64,000 nt of DNA, taken from positions 1,473,966 through 1,537,965 of the forward strand of contig CP060531.1 of the NCBI GenBank assembly GCA_016806715.1, in the 5' to 3' direction. Of this stretch, positions 8,215 to 16,240 are shown in pieces. Under the pieces are notes generated by a model, which saw only the letters and a list, made by a program, of their open reading frames with translations, ran no database searches and was not told the DNA's origin. Position 1 is the stretch's first letter. Each line of letters begins with the position of its first letter. The position numbers and the translations under genes are program-made. The stretch comes from Thermoplasmatales archaeon. Its GTDB lineage: Archaea; Thermoplasmatota; Thermoplasmata; Thermoplasmatales; Thermoplasmataceae.

Positions 8215-8231
8215 CTCCAGCCTTCATGGAG
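8215..8231 (+). repeat. Left-end hairpin of the IS605-type element
   Basis: CTCCA (8215-8219) pairs with TGGAG (8227-8231) around a 7-base loop. Such subterminal imperfect hairpins are the TnpA recognition structures of this family. Confidence 0.6.
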
Positions 8232-8289
8232 GAGATGAATTGCGGAGACAAATAATATATAATAATATGTTATATATCTAAATAGGAAT

Positions 8290-8703
8290 ATGGAGATAAG
8301 AAACAGTGAAAAAGAATATCATCACATACCACATTTGGTGTACAGTTGCCAGTATCATGTGATATTCTGCCCTAAATACAGGAGGCGTGTGCTGAAAGAC
8401 GGAATAGATACACGCTTGAGGGAGTTAATCCTGGAAAAACAGGATGAATATGAGTACAGGGTGCTTGAGATGGAGATCATGCCGGATCATGTGCATCTTC
8501 TCATTGATGTAAACCCCAAACTCGGCGTGTATTATGTTGTCAACCGGATCAAGGGCTACAGTTCTTCTGTCCTCAGGAATGAGTTTCCCTCGTTGAAACG
8601 GAAGCTCCCGACGCTGTGGACGCACTCAAAGTTCATTTCCTCTGTCGGTGCTGTAACCCTTGAAGCTGTCAGGAAGTACATAGAGGAGCAAAAACACGTA
8701 TGA
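8290..8703 (+). CDS. tnpA: IS200-type Y1 transposase TnpA
   Basis: HUH single-strand transposase that cuts and rejoins the element's ends through a tyrosine. The 137-residue protein starts MEIRNSEKEYHHI, carries the HUH motif MPDHVHLLID (H67, H69) and the catalytic tyrosine Y130 in AVRKYIEEQ. Family features YHVIFCPKYRR and LPTLWTHSKFISSVG are intact, so the enzyme looks active. AT-rich DNA (8253-8285) forms the promoter. The stop overlaps the tnpB start as ATGA. Confidence 0.95.
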   Translation: MEIRNSEKEYHHIPHLVYSCQYHVIFCPKYRRRVLKDGIDTRLRELILEKQDEYEYRVLEMEIMPDHVHLLIDVNPKLGVYYVVNRIKGYSSSVLRNEFPSLKRKLPTLWTHSKFISSVGAVTLEAVRKYIEEQKHV

Positions 8704-9716
8704 TTCTCACATATAAGATCAATCACGGCAGTGATTTCTCGAAAGAATTAGAAAGGGCTAAGCAGATTGCAGAGTTTGCCATAAAAACTAAGTCCATTTC
8801 ATCTAAGGATGTCAGGCAATTTGGCCTTAAATCAGTAATATCAAACCAGATACTCAGGAAATATTCCAGAAGCCAGAGAGCAAAGGATGTCCGTAGTGTA
8901 AAATTAACATTGCCCAATCAGGGAATACATTTTAACCATGAAGACAGGACCATAACCATACCTTCTTTGAAACTCACCTTAAGCTACCATTTCAGGAATG
9001 ATTTCGTAAAGATTAACCAGGTTGAACTCGATGGTGAATTTGCATACATATCTGTGACCGTACCTGAAAACGCATTGATCGAACCGAAGGGATATCTCGG
9101 AGTAGATAGGAATACAACGGCACACATTGCCGTTGTCGCAAATCCCCTAAACGGAAAGGTCATGAAGCTCGGGAAGAAGGCGGAACACACCCACGGGAAA
9201 TACAAGAATATCAGGAAAAATCTCCAGAAGAAGCGAAAATACGGGAAGGTGAAAGAAACAAAGGATAAAGAAAACAGGATTGTAAAGGACATAAACCACA
9301 AAGTATCGAAGAAGATAGTGCAGGAAGCGAAGAATAATGGGATGGGAATCAAGCTCGAATATCTAAAAGGAATAAGGAATGCAAAGTCGGGCAGAAATTT
9401 CAGGTACTCCCTGAATAGCTGGTCATTCTATCGTCTCGAACAGATGATAGAATACAAGGCCAGACTACTTGGAGTTCCCGTGGAACATGTTGATCCGCAC
9501 AACACTTCAAAGGAGTGTTCAAGATGCGGACTCGTAGGCCACCGTTCAGGAAAGAGTTTTAAGTGTCCCGATTGCGGGCACGTTGATCATGCCGATGCCA
9601 ATGCTTCGTTCAACATAGCATTGCGTCCGGTATTTGAGGAAGGCATGGATCGATTGCATGCAGACAGGGATGCATGCAAGGGGAGCACTGATACCCACAG
9701 AGAGGCAACGTTATGA
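8700..9716 (+). CDS. tnpB: TnpB RNA-guided nuclease of the IS605 element
   Basis: TnpB proteins are RuvC-type, RNA-guided DNA nucleases, ancestors of Cas12, that help the element persist at its donor site. The RuvC catalytic residues are visible: D136 in GYLGVDRNTT, E220 in GIKLEYLKGI, and D299 in HADANASFNIA. A four-cysteine zinc finger (C273, C276, C289, C292) sits between the last two. The 338-residue length is slightly short because the N-terminal wedge/REC region is compact, but nothing essential seems missing. Its guide RNA would come from the overlapping 3' end of the element. Confidence 0.92.
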   Translation: MILTYKINHGSDFSKELERAKQIAEFAIKTKSISSKDVRQFGLKSVISNQILRKYSRSQRAKDVRSVKLTLPNQGIHFNHEDRTITIPSLKLTLSYHFRNDFVKINQVELDGEFAYISVTVPENALIEPKGYLGVDRNTTAHIAVVANPLNGKVMKLGKKAEHTHGKYKNIRKNLQKKRKYGKVKETKDKENRIVKDINHKVSKKIVQEAKNNGMGIKLEYLKGIRNAKSGRNFRYSLNSWSFYRLEQMIEYKARLLGVPVEHVDPHNTSKECSRCGLVGHRSGKSFKCPDCGHVDHADANASFNIALRPVFEEGMDRLHADRDACKGSTDTHREATL

Positions 9717-9766
9717 GCGATAGCGACCTTAGAACCTCCGAAGCTTCAGCGAGGAGAGTATGTCAG
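9640..9766 (+). ncRNA. Predicted reRNA (omega RNA) region of TnpB
   Basis: By family rule the TnpB guide scaffold overlaps the end of tnpB and runs to the right end, with the guide copied from flanking DNA beyond about 9766. The region ends in the right-end hairpin. Boundaries are inference, since no RNA signal can be read directly. Confidence 0.4.
9736..9756 (+). repeat. Right-end hairpin of the IS605-type element
   Basis: CTCC (9736-9739) and GGAG (9753-9756) pair around a GAAGCTTCAG-containing loop, followed by AGTATGTCA at the end. It mirrors the left-end hairpin in sequence. Confidence 0.55.
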
Positions 9767-9926
9767 AGGGCTCAACTCAAGAATTATCAACAAGCCAGAA
9801 GTTTTTGTATCATTCGCACAAACAAAATTCGATCAGGAAGGCCATCTGAGCGATGAATCCACAGTAAAATTTGTGAGAGAACTCCTGAAAAACCTCGTCG
9901 ATGAAGCAAGAAAACAGACACTGTGA
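9767..9926 (+). pseudogene. NADPH-dependent FMN reductase, 3' part
   Basis: The frame reads GLNSRIINKPEVFVSFAQ and ends ARKQTL-stop at 9924. It is the C-terminal part of the reductase begun at 7795. Joining TTTTTAC at 8195 to A at 9767 restores the frame (QVF-T-GLN, allowing for the TAG-for-CAG change), which fixes the insertion point. Confidence 0.8.
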
Positions 9927-10013
9927 CTGCATGAGATCCAGCCTCAGTTGACATCTCTTCACGATATATTTTCGGCGCATGGTATAAGTATGGATGGCAG
10001 ATAATCCACCTGT

Positions 10014-10508
10014 ATGCTTCTTTGGATAATCATAGCTGTGCTGTTCGTCCATATTTTCTCCGCTATCTTCTTCATCGGCGGTTCATTTTTCATATGGTTC
10101 ATTGTTTGGCCTGTTTCGTATAAACTCACGGAGGATGAAACATACAGGACAAGGATTGTAGGGCTCATTGGAAGATTGTTCGGGTATTACACCAATGCAC
10201 TTGTGATAGTCCTCGTTGGAACCGGCATATTTCTCGGGTATGAGTATCTGCCAAGACTGTCGGATCTTGAGACCACGACCGGAGGGCAGATTTTGCTTGA
10301 AAAATCTATAATAGTGGCCATAATGCTAATACTGATGTATGCAAACAATATCTATCACGGCAAGAAGATAATGCGCCTTAGCGAGGAGAAGAAGTACGAT
10401 GAGATGGAGAGAATCAGGAGAATCACCCACGTTGCATCTTTTGTCACGATGGGGCTTATGATCGTAATAACCATCCTGGCGGTTTCTCTACAGTTCTACG
10501 TTCCATGA
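10014..10508 (+). CDS. CopD-like four-helix membrane protein
   Basis: The 164-residue protein has four membrane helices: LLWIIIAVLFVHIFSAIFFIGGSFF, ALVIVLVGTGIFLG after a GRLFGYYT link, LEKSIIVAIMLILMYANNIYHG, and ASFVTMGLMIVITILAVSL. The helix 2 pattern and histidines near helices 1 and 3 resemble the CopD domain of copper/heme-related membrane proteins. Function is unproven; HemJ-like oxidase is an alternative, but its typical HxxxR pattern is not clear. It lies between a broken flavin reductase and heme O synthase, which favours a respiratory or metal role. TATAAG at about 9982 makes the mRNA leaderless at 10014. Confidence 0.65.
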   Translation: MLLWIIIAVLFVHIFSAIFFIGGSFFIWFIVWPVSYKLTEDETYRTRIVGLIGRLFGYYTNALVIVLVGTGIFLGYEYLPRLSDLETTTGGQILLEKSIIVAIMLILMYANNIYHGKKIMRLSEEKKYDEMERIRRITHVASFVTMGLMIVITILAVSLQFYVP

Positions 10509-10531
10509 TTGGATAGTTGTATAGACGCGCT

Positions 10532-11401
10532 CTATATTGTCTTGAATAGTAGGAATAAGATGAACACAACCGCCAGGTAAGGGCTTGAATACTTGAATAA
10601 CGCGAAGGAGCTTTTCCTGCTCGGATTACCGATAAAGTCTAAGGAATAATATACTAATGGAACTGAAAAGGATAATACCGATATAAGATAGTAATTGGAT
10701 TCCACACCGAAGAAATACGGGAGAACGGCAAATAATACAAGCAGGACTGCAGAAAATGAAATGCATGTTGCAGTAGTGCTGTCGCTGAATACAACAGGAA
10801 GCATGGGAATGTTTGCACGAGCGTAATCTTCCTTATATCGGTAGGCTAGGCTCCATATATGTATGGGGATCCAGACAACAACAAGCGTGAATAGAAACCA
10901 TGGAATGGGGGAAAAGAGATCCGATACTGTGAACCATCCAACTAACACAGGAAAACCTCCAGAGAACCCACCGAGTATGACGCTCCATGGAGTCCTGCGC
11001 TTGAGAAAATAACTGTAAACAAGAACATTATCCAGGATTCCAGTAATCATGAATAAGCTTGCATAAAACCTTCCAAAAACAATGAGTAAAATTATTGATA
11101 ACGACGCAAGTATCAACCCGAAAGAGAGACCTCGAAGCCGTGGAATGGCTCCAGTGACAAGCGGCCTCTGGTTTGTCCTCTGCATTATGGAATCAATATC
11201 ATAGTCTATATAATTCGTGATACTTTCTGCGCCGGCTGAACCCAGTGCTACTGCGCCAATGGACAGAATTAAAAGGGATATGCTTCCAGAACGGGTTTCA
11301 TTTAATGCAAGGAATGCACCTATGGCTGCTACGAAAACGAGGAGTCCCCAGACCTTTGGTTTTGTATAAATAAAATAGGTTATAACTCGCCCGTGGTTCA
11401 T
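10532..11401 (-). CDS. ctaB: Protoheme IX farnesyltransferase (heme O synthase)
   Basis: UbiA-superfamily prenyltransferase that adds a farnesyl (or longer) chain to heme B, giving heme O for terminal oxidases. The first Asp motif NYIDYDIDSIMQRTNQRPL and the second region YRYKEDYARANIPMLPVV are diagnostic, with nine hydrophobic helices. Start at ATG 11401 is preferred because TTTAATTA at 11427-11434 (minus-strand TATA) lies 26-29 bases upstream and the protein then begins MNHGRVITYFIYTKPKV as usual; ATG 11437 adds 12 residues. It converges on the CopD-like gene with a 23-base gap. Confidence 0.92.
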   Translation of the reverse strand: MNHGRVITYFIYTKPKVWGLLVFVAAIGAFLALNETRSGSISLLILSIGAVALGSAGAESITNYIDYDIDSIMQRTNQRPLVTGAIPRLRGLSFGLILASLSIILLIVFGRFYASLFMITGILDNVLVYSYFLKRRTPWSVILGGFSGGFPVLVGWFTVSDLFSPIPWFLFTLVVVWIPIHIWSLAYRYKEDYARANIPMLPVVFSDSTTATCISFSAVLLVLFAVLPYFFGVESNYYLISVLSFSVPLVYYSLDFIGNPSRKSSFALFKYSSPYLAVVFILFLLFKTI

Positions 11402-11437
11402 CTTCCTCGAAGATTGCCAATCTGTAATTAAATTCAT

Positions 11438-11715
11438 CCTTTCATCACGATCGGAATCTATTTTGGGATGGAATCCCGTTCTGTTCTATTGCCTCTCTAT
11501 ATGCTAGCGCTCCAGTCTCCGAGAGTGTAAACTTTCATCCGTGCTTTTAGTCTATTCAAATTATGCGAAACTATCAAATATGAGAAATATAATATTTAAG
11601 CACTTCGGCTTTAATGTAATGGATATCAATTTAATATAGTCCCAGAATAACAATATCGGTTTAGATGAATAAAACTGAGATGTCGAATAGAAACCTATTG
11701 AATTTTCTTTTAAAC
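11438..11715. other. Gene-free interval before the IS4/IS1634-like element
   Basis: No convincing coding frame or RNA gene is seen. It should hold the original upstream region of the membrane-protein gene now starting at 13241. It ends in TTTAAAC (11709-11715), the left copy of the 7-base target duplication. Confidence 0.5.
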
Positions 11716-11796
11716 CCTTAACACCCCAAATTTTAGGGAATAGAACTTTCGATTAACCTATTTTATCCCCTACTGTCTCTATGCTGCAACAAAAAG

Positions 11797-11827
11797 CTTT
11801 ATAAGCGTATAATCCCTATAGGGATTA
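11797..11827 (+). promoter_or_regulatory. Transposase promoter with 18-bp palindrome
   Basis: TTTATAAG (from about 11798) is a TATA box placing the transcript start near GTG 11828. Between it and the start lies a perfect 18-base palindrome TAATCCCTATAGGGATTA (11810-11827). It looks like an operator or an RNA/DNA hairpin limiting transposase expression. Confidence 0.55.
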
Positions 11828-13231
11828 GTGGAAGACTGGGTCAGGGAAATAGTGGATGAGGAGAGGAAGAAAAGGAACATTCCACTGGAGGCAAAGCTGC
11901 TCAACGGGAACTATTACCTTTATCGTTCCACATCACGATATGATCGTGCCGGCAGGAAAGCAGTCAAGGTCTCTGAATACATAGGAAGGATCACCAGGGC
12001 AGGAGTATCCGAAAAGGCAAGGGAGACCAGATCAATATACGAATACGGCAATTCAGCCTTGCTATATTCTTTATCTGCAGATCTTATTGCAAGACTGCAG
12101 AAACATTTCCCTGACAGGTGGCAAGATCTGTATGCCCTATCCATGGTAAGGCTCATGGAACCGGTTCCCCTCAAATCCGTAAAGGATCGGTGGGAGAAGC
12201 TTTATGTTTCAAGGGAGATGGAAGCTCACTTATCACCGAACACTCTCACCGGCATTCTCAGGGATACCGGATCTGATGAGGGTGCACAGATGGATCTTTT
12301 CCAGTCCCTTATAACAGAATCGAAGAAGCTTGCCTTCGACCTGTCAAGCATATTCTCCAGATCAGAGAACCTCAATATGGCAGCGAAAGGGCACAATGCC
12401 GATCACATATACCTGCCGCAGATAAACATGGCACTGGCATTCGATCTCGATCAATACCGGCCTGTTTTCCTCAAGTCGCTGGAGGGATCGGTGAGGGATG
12501 TGAAGTCGCTGAGGAAGGTGCTTGAAGAGATCCAGTTCGATGGCATCCTCGTGCTTGATACAGGATTCTCGTCACAGGATCTGGCGGAGATCATGTCATC
12601 CGAAATGAAGTTCATCATGCCACTGCGCAGGAACCAGGAGATGATTGACTATACCATGGAGATGCGATCAAGCTTCGTCTACAGGGACAGGGGAATCAGG
12701 TCGGGCTTCCTGAATCGCGATAGTTACAGGATATACATGTTCCAGGACCAGATGCTCATGGCCGAAGAATCCTCAACGTTCATAAAGATGATTGCAGAGA
12801 AGAAGAGGACACAGAAGGAATTTGATTCCGAATCCATCAGGTTCGGGAAGATATCCATCCTGTCCAATGTAAGGGATGATCCGGAAACCATATACAATCT
12901 ATACAAGCAGCGTGAAGAGATCGAGCAGGCATTCGACGCCATGAAAAACGAACTTGAAAATGACAAGGCATACCTGGGTGACGATGATTCTCTCAGGGGA
13001 TATTTCTTCGTATCTTTCCTGTCACTGTATCTGTATTACAGCGTATTTATGCTGATCAGGGCTGCTGATCTCACCGGTAAATTGTCGGTAAAGGATGTCC
13101 TGCTGAAATTCTCAAAGGTATACAGGATAGTCCGGGGAAACAGGGAAACACTGAGCGAAATACCCTCAAGCGTTGAAAAGATAGACAGCAGCCTTGGGAC
13201 AAATATATTCCCTAAAAAATTGCGGAGTTAA
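11828..13231 (+). CDS. DDE transposase, IS4/IS1634-like
   Basis: The 467-residue protein starts with the N-terminal domain typical of these transposases (GNYYLYRSTSRYDRAGRKAVKVSEYIGR, a short beta-rich DNA-binding unit). The DDE core shows LAFDLDQYRP, ILVLDTGFSS and the Y-(2)-R-(3)-E type signature YKQREEIEQAFDAMKNE with the catalytic Glu. Product cuts and pastes the surrounding element. Start GTG 11828 follows the TATA box at a leaderless distance. The stop lies within the right inverted repeat. No frameshift is seen. Confidence 0.9.
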   Translation: MEDWVREIVDEERKKRNIPLEAKLLNGNYYLYRSTSRYDRAGRKAVKVSEYIGRITRAGVSEKARETRSIYEYGNSALLYSLSADLIARLQKHFPDRWQDLYALSMVRLMEPVPLKSVKDRWEKLYVSREMEAHLSPNTLTGILRDTGSDEGAQMDLFQSLITESKKLAFDLSSIFSRSENLNMAAKGHNADHIYLPQINMALAFDLDQYRPVFLKSLEGSVRDVKSLRKVLEEIQFDGILVLDTGFSSQDLAEIMSSEMKFIMPLRRNQEMIDYTMEMRSSFVYRDRGIRSGFLNRDSYRIYMFQDQMLMAEESSTFIKMIAEKKRTQKEFDSESIRFGKISILSNVRDDPETIYNLYKQREEIEQAFDAMKNELENDKAYLGDDDSLRGYFFVSFLSLYLYYSVFMLIRAADLTGKLSVKDVLLKFSKVYRIVRGNRETLSEIPSSVEKIDSSLGTNIFPKKLRS

Positions 13232-13240
13232 GGTTTAAAC

Positions 13241-14587
13241 ATGAAATACAACACCCTCGCTGTACTCTTATTCATAGCAATTTTTCTTTTGGTTGGACCG
13301 TTTTTGCCAGGTGTAAGCTGGTTCAGCTTGGGTGACTTCAGCCTTGACATGGTTAATTTCTATCATACAATCATGATCCCTTTCGCATTTCTGCTGATAC
13401 TTTATGCGTCTGATTTGCTGCAACTTCACCAGTTCGAGAGAAAGGTTGTCAACTTAAGCACCTACCCAGTTCTATTCCTGACCCTTATAGGAATGATATT
13501 CTTTTATCCAGCGAGCACACAGACAGCTGACTATATTATTCAGGCAATGAGAGACGTTTGGATGCTCATTCTGGCTATTATATTCCTGATTGCACTGTTA
13601 ATTATGCCTTTCAGCAACCGGAAAAAGTTTACAAACATTTGGGGAGCTTACACTTTGATTTTTGTAACCACAATTTCCGCTGGAATCGCCGCTGTAATAG
13701 GGATGATCTACGAGTATGGCAACCTATTTGGGTTTTCATCCATAGGCTGGTTTAATTCTGATGTTACGGCGTGGGGTGGGCTTCAAACATTTCTTGGCAA
13801 TACATTAACGTCCCATTCTCATGAAATGTTACCTGCTGTTATGGGTGGAATAGTAGGACTTGCAGCCATAAGTTTCGGTTATGAAAGGCTCCCTTCAGCC
13901 AAGAGGAACGTGGTGAATTTAGGGATGGTAATAGCACTTGTGGGAACCATCTCGATGACATACCTTTACCTGATCTCATCCTTTGGAACCTATGTTATTC
14001 CTGCAATTGCTCCATTCGGCGCTGGAGGAATGAATGGGCTTGCCCTTGATGACACACAGAGTGGTTTGATTGGATTTGGCGCGCTTGTTTCGATTATAGG
14101 ATTATACTATATTCTCTCTTCAAAGAAAGTGGATAAGCTTTTCCAATTATCTGAGTTATTCACATGGGTTGCAACCATGGCCGTAATGGTAGGCATTGGA
14201 TATGCAATAGAATTTAACGAAACGTATTATGGCTTTGGATCTGCGGGTTCCCCGCCTGATGGGGGTGCTGGTTATCTTTACGATATGGCATATAGTGATG
14301 GTCACCTGTTGTTAGCATTTTTCATGCTTCCACTGCTTGCGGGGATAATCCTTGTATTCATGCATGCTATCAAAGGTCAGGACACCCTGAAAAGTGTGAC
14401 CGCCTATTTCATGGGTGCCGGTGTGACTTTCGGTTCATTCGGGGTTGTTATCTTTGTGATGACGCTGTACTGGTATGTAGAGGCATTTGGAATTGCACTG
14501 CTTATAATTGCCATACTGCTGATGGTGATCTCGCTGGGCAGGTCTCTATTGCCAGATCTTAAGGCCCTTAAAACCGTTAAAAACTGA
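13241..14587 (+). CDS. 12-helix membrane protein, possibly heme-copper-oxidase-like
   Basis: I do not recognise a named family with certainty. The 448 residues form 12 clear membrane helices, the count of heme-copper oxidase subunit I. Histidines are few and placed suggestively: H42 in FYHTIMIPFAFLLILYASDLL (like the low-spin heme His of helix 2), H63, H192/H194 in TSHSHEMLPAVMGG at helix 6, H355 in SDGHLLLAFF at helix 10, and H375. The double His of a CuB site in helix 7 is missing, so normal oxygen reduction is unlikely. Neighbours are heme O synthase and a CopD-like protein. The IS element at 11716-13233 is inserted immediately before the ATG. A poly-T run follows the gene. Confidence 0.6.
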   Translation: MKYNTLAVLLFIAIFLLVGPFLPGVSWFSLGDFSLDMVNFYHTIMIPFAFLLILYASDLLQLHQFERKVVNLSTYPVLFLTLIGMIFFYPASTQTADYIIQAMRDVWMLILAIIFLIALLIMPFSNRKKFTNIWGAYTLIFVTTISAGIAAVIGMIYEYGNLFGFSSIGWFNSDVTAWGGLQTFLGNTLTSHSHEMLPAVMGGIVGLAAISFGYERLPSAKRNVVNLGMVIALVGTISMTYLYLISSFGTYVIPAIAPFGAGGMNGLALDDTQSGLIGFGALVSIIGLYYILSSKKVDKLFQLSELFTWVATMAVMVGIGYAIEFNETYYGFGSAGSPPDGGAGYLYDMAYSDGHLLLAFFMLPLLAGIILVFMHAIKGQDTLKSVTAYFMGAGVTFGSFGVVIFVMTLYWYVEAFGIALLIIAILLMVISLGRSLLPDLKALKTVKN

Positions 14588-14602
14588 TATTAATTTCCCA
14601 CC

Positions 14603-14611
14603 TTTTTTTTT
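14603..14611 (+). terminator. Poly-T terminator
   Basis: Nine consecutive T residues 16 bases after the stop of the 12-helix gene match the T-run terminators used by archaeal RNA polymerase. Confidence 0.5.
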
Positions 14612-14822
14612 CTACGGATTAATAACCACAATACAAAACAAACAGAACCGGTATTTTCTTGCTTTTCGAGACATTTCCTCAAGCATTGAAGATTCTTTTC
14701 CACCGCTGAAGTTATGGGACTCTGGGCAGAGTTTCCCGAATCATAAGTTCCGCATTTGAGGCACGGTTTACCCTGAATTTCATCGTTAATTAAAAGAATC
14801 CGGGAAGAATTAATGTCTGTAC

Positions 14823-15836
14823 ATGGTTGATTATATACTAGTGGATACTGAGCAGGCAGATCAGGCAATCCGATCTCTGCGCAAGCGTAATCTGCTGAGG
14901 ACCGATTCTAAAATCATCAGTAGAGGAAGTAGGGTTGGCATACCAGTCAAGGAGATTCCGCTTGAGATGAAGGATAAAGCTTTCAGGTCCGAAATTATCC
15001 CACGGCATATCAGCAGGTCTCCATATGAAATTGTAATGGATTACGCAACTGCCAATGGAATTCCAGAGGAAATTGTGCCCGATAAATGGATCCGGTATGG
15101 GGATTCCATAGTGTTAAACTTGACCGGCGAAGAATCTACACAGAGAAAAATAGCAGAATCATACGCAAGATCCGTTGGAGTCTCCTCTGTATATAGGGTA
15201 GATGGAAAGATAAAGGGAATTATCCGCGAACCAACACTCACCTTAGTTTTTGGTCCAGGTGGACCCATAGCGCACCTGGAAAACGGCATAAAGTTTGTGT
15301 TTGATCCATCAATGATAATGTTTTCTCCCGGCAACGTAAATGAGAGGGTTTCAATGAAAGGGTTCAATGCTGCCGGCAAGAGGGTGCTGGATATGTTTGC
15401 TGGCATTGGCTATTTCTCTCTTCCTCTGGCTAAATACCAGAATCCGTCTGTCATAAAATGCTGTGAGATAAACCCGGTATCGGCGGATTACCTACGCAAA
15501 AGTGCTGTAGCAAACAAACTTTTGGAAAAAATAAGCATTTTTAACGGCGATTCACGCCTGCTAAAATCAGATTCACTTTACGATATCATACTCATGGGCA
15601 ATTTTTCTTCTACTGCCTTCATCGTAAAAGCACTCAGCCTGATAAATAATGGCGGCCTGATTGTGATGCATCATCTGGTCTCCAAAGAGCGATTAAAAAC
15701 AGTGCACGCTGACATGATCAGGCGAATCTCAAGGCTTTCTTTTTCAGCAAAATTGGTAGATACTCACATCGTTAAATCAGTGGGACCAAATTATTACCAT
15801 GTCAGCACAACTTTCAGTATAGATAGGCTTCAGTAA
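14823..15836 (+). CDS. Trm5/Taw2-family tRNA position-37 modification enzyme
   Basis: Class I SAM-dependent enzyme acting on the base next to the anticodon. The 337-residue protein has the N-terminal D1 domain (YILVDTEQADQAIRSLRKRNLL), a D2 region ending FVFDPSMIMFSPGNVNER, motif I VLDMFAGIGYFSLPLA, and motif IV-like IILMGNFSSTAFIVKALSLINNGGLIVMHH. Trm5 makes m1G37 and usually shows an NLP motif; here GNF and the following GGLIVMHH resemble the aminocarboxypropyl transferase TYW2/Taw2 of wyosine synthesis. I lean to Taw2-like, with Trm5 as the alternative. It follows the terminator of the preceding gene and starts its own unit. Confidence 0.8.
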   Translation: MVDYILVDTEQADQAIRSLRKRNLLRTDSKIISRGSRVGIPVKEIPLEMKDKAFRSEIIPRHISRSPYEIVMDYATANGIPEEIVPDKWIRYGDSIVLNLTGEESTQRKIAESYARSVGVSSVYRVDGKIKGIIREPTLTLVFGPGGPIAHLENGIKFVFDPSMIMFSPGNVNERVSMKGFNAAGKRVLDMFAGIGYFSLPLAKYQNPSVIKCCEINPVSADYLRKSAVANKLLEKISIFNGDSRLLKSDSLYDIILMGNFSSTAFIVKALSLINNGGLIVMHHLVSKERLKTVHADMIRRISRLSFSAKLVDTHIVKSVGPNYYHVSTTFSIDRLQ

Positions 15837-15907
15837 TCGCCTTCCAAGTATTGCACCATTAATTAGTCGCGTAAGTATAAATATAATAAAGGGTTATTAC
15901 GAGGCAG

Positions 15908-16240
15908 ATGTTTAGGAACAGGAATAGTTACAATAAAAAAAATAGTATAAAGAACCGAAATTATAGGGATGACACCTCCGGCAAAGCAAGACCGAAGAGA
16001 GTGAAGAAACTAGACATGAGGAAGACGGATGAATTCAATTTCATGCTTGGAAAGATAGTAGAGGATCTTCCTGACAGCATACGCGGGGCAATAAGAGGGA
16101 GCATTTATTCCATTGCATCCAAGACAGGTTCAAAGGAAGCAAAGGAATTCATAATGAAAAAGCGAGAGGAAGGCATTATCGAGGACAAGATGGAACAGAA
16201 GCTAATAGATCTGGTTTTTGATTATAGCAAATTCAGATGA
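15908..16240 (+). CDS. Conserved-looking basic hypothetical protein
   Basis: Not recognised. The 110 residues have a very basic, Asn/Arg-rich disordered N-terminus (RNRNSYNKKNSIKNRNYRDD) and an ordered helical C-terminal part with FNFMLGKIVEDLPDSIRGAIRGSIYSIAS. The charge suggests nucleic-acid or ribosome contact. The stop overlaps the start of the DUF357 gene as ATGA, so they are co-translated. AAATATAATAAAG at about 15878 is a TATA box about 26-30 bases upstream, giving a leaderless transcript. Confidence 0.7.
   Translation: MFRNRNSYNKKNSIKNRNYRDDTSGKARPKRVKKLDMRKTDEFNFMLGKIVEDLPDSIRGAIRGSIYSIASKTGSKEAKEFIMKKREEGIIEDKMEQKLIDLVFDYSKFR

Larger units (their letters stand above)
8196..9766 (+). 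mobile_element. IS200/IS605-family element (TnpA + TnpB)
   Basis: About 1.57 kb, set by where FMN-reductase homology stops (after TTTTTAC, 8189-8195) and resumes (9767). It carries a Y1 HUH transposase and a TnpB gene in the same direction, overlapping by four bases. Subterminal hairpins at both ends and lack of a target duplication are as expected for single-strand peel-and-paste transposition. The target tetranucleotide TTAC is the one known for IS608. Ends may be off by a few bases. Confidence 0.85.
11716..13233 (+). mobile_element. Complete IS element, IS4/IS1634-like
   Basis: 1518 bp bordered by a 7-base direct repeat TTTAAAC at 11709-11715 and 13234-13240. The terminal inverted repeats are 11716-11742 (CCTTAACACCCCAAATTTTA...) and 13207-13233 read on the other strand (CCTTAACTCCGCAATTTTTT...), about 27 bases with a few mismatches. 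One intact transposase fills the inside. Fresh-looking ends and duplication suggest recent insertion. Confidence 0.9.

Noticed and set aside
14590-14868. Minus-strand 92-codon frame with CLKCG and CLRKC motifs, suggestive of a small zinc protein
   Set aside because: Its C-terminus is the antisense of the poly-T terminator (giving lysines), its start lies inside the Trm5/Taw2 gene, and no promoter or family support is seen.
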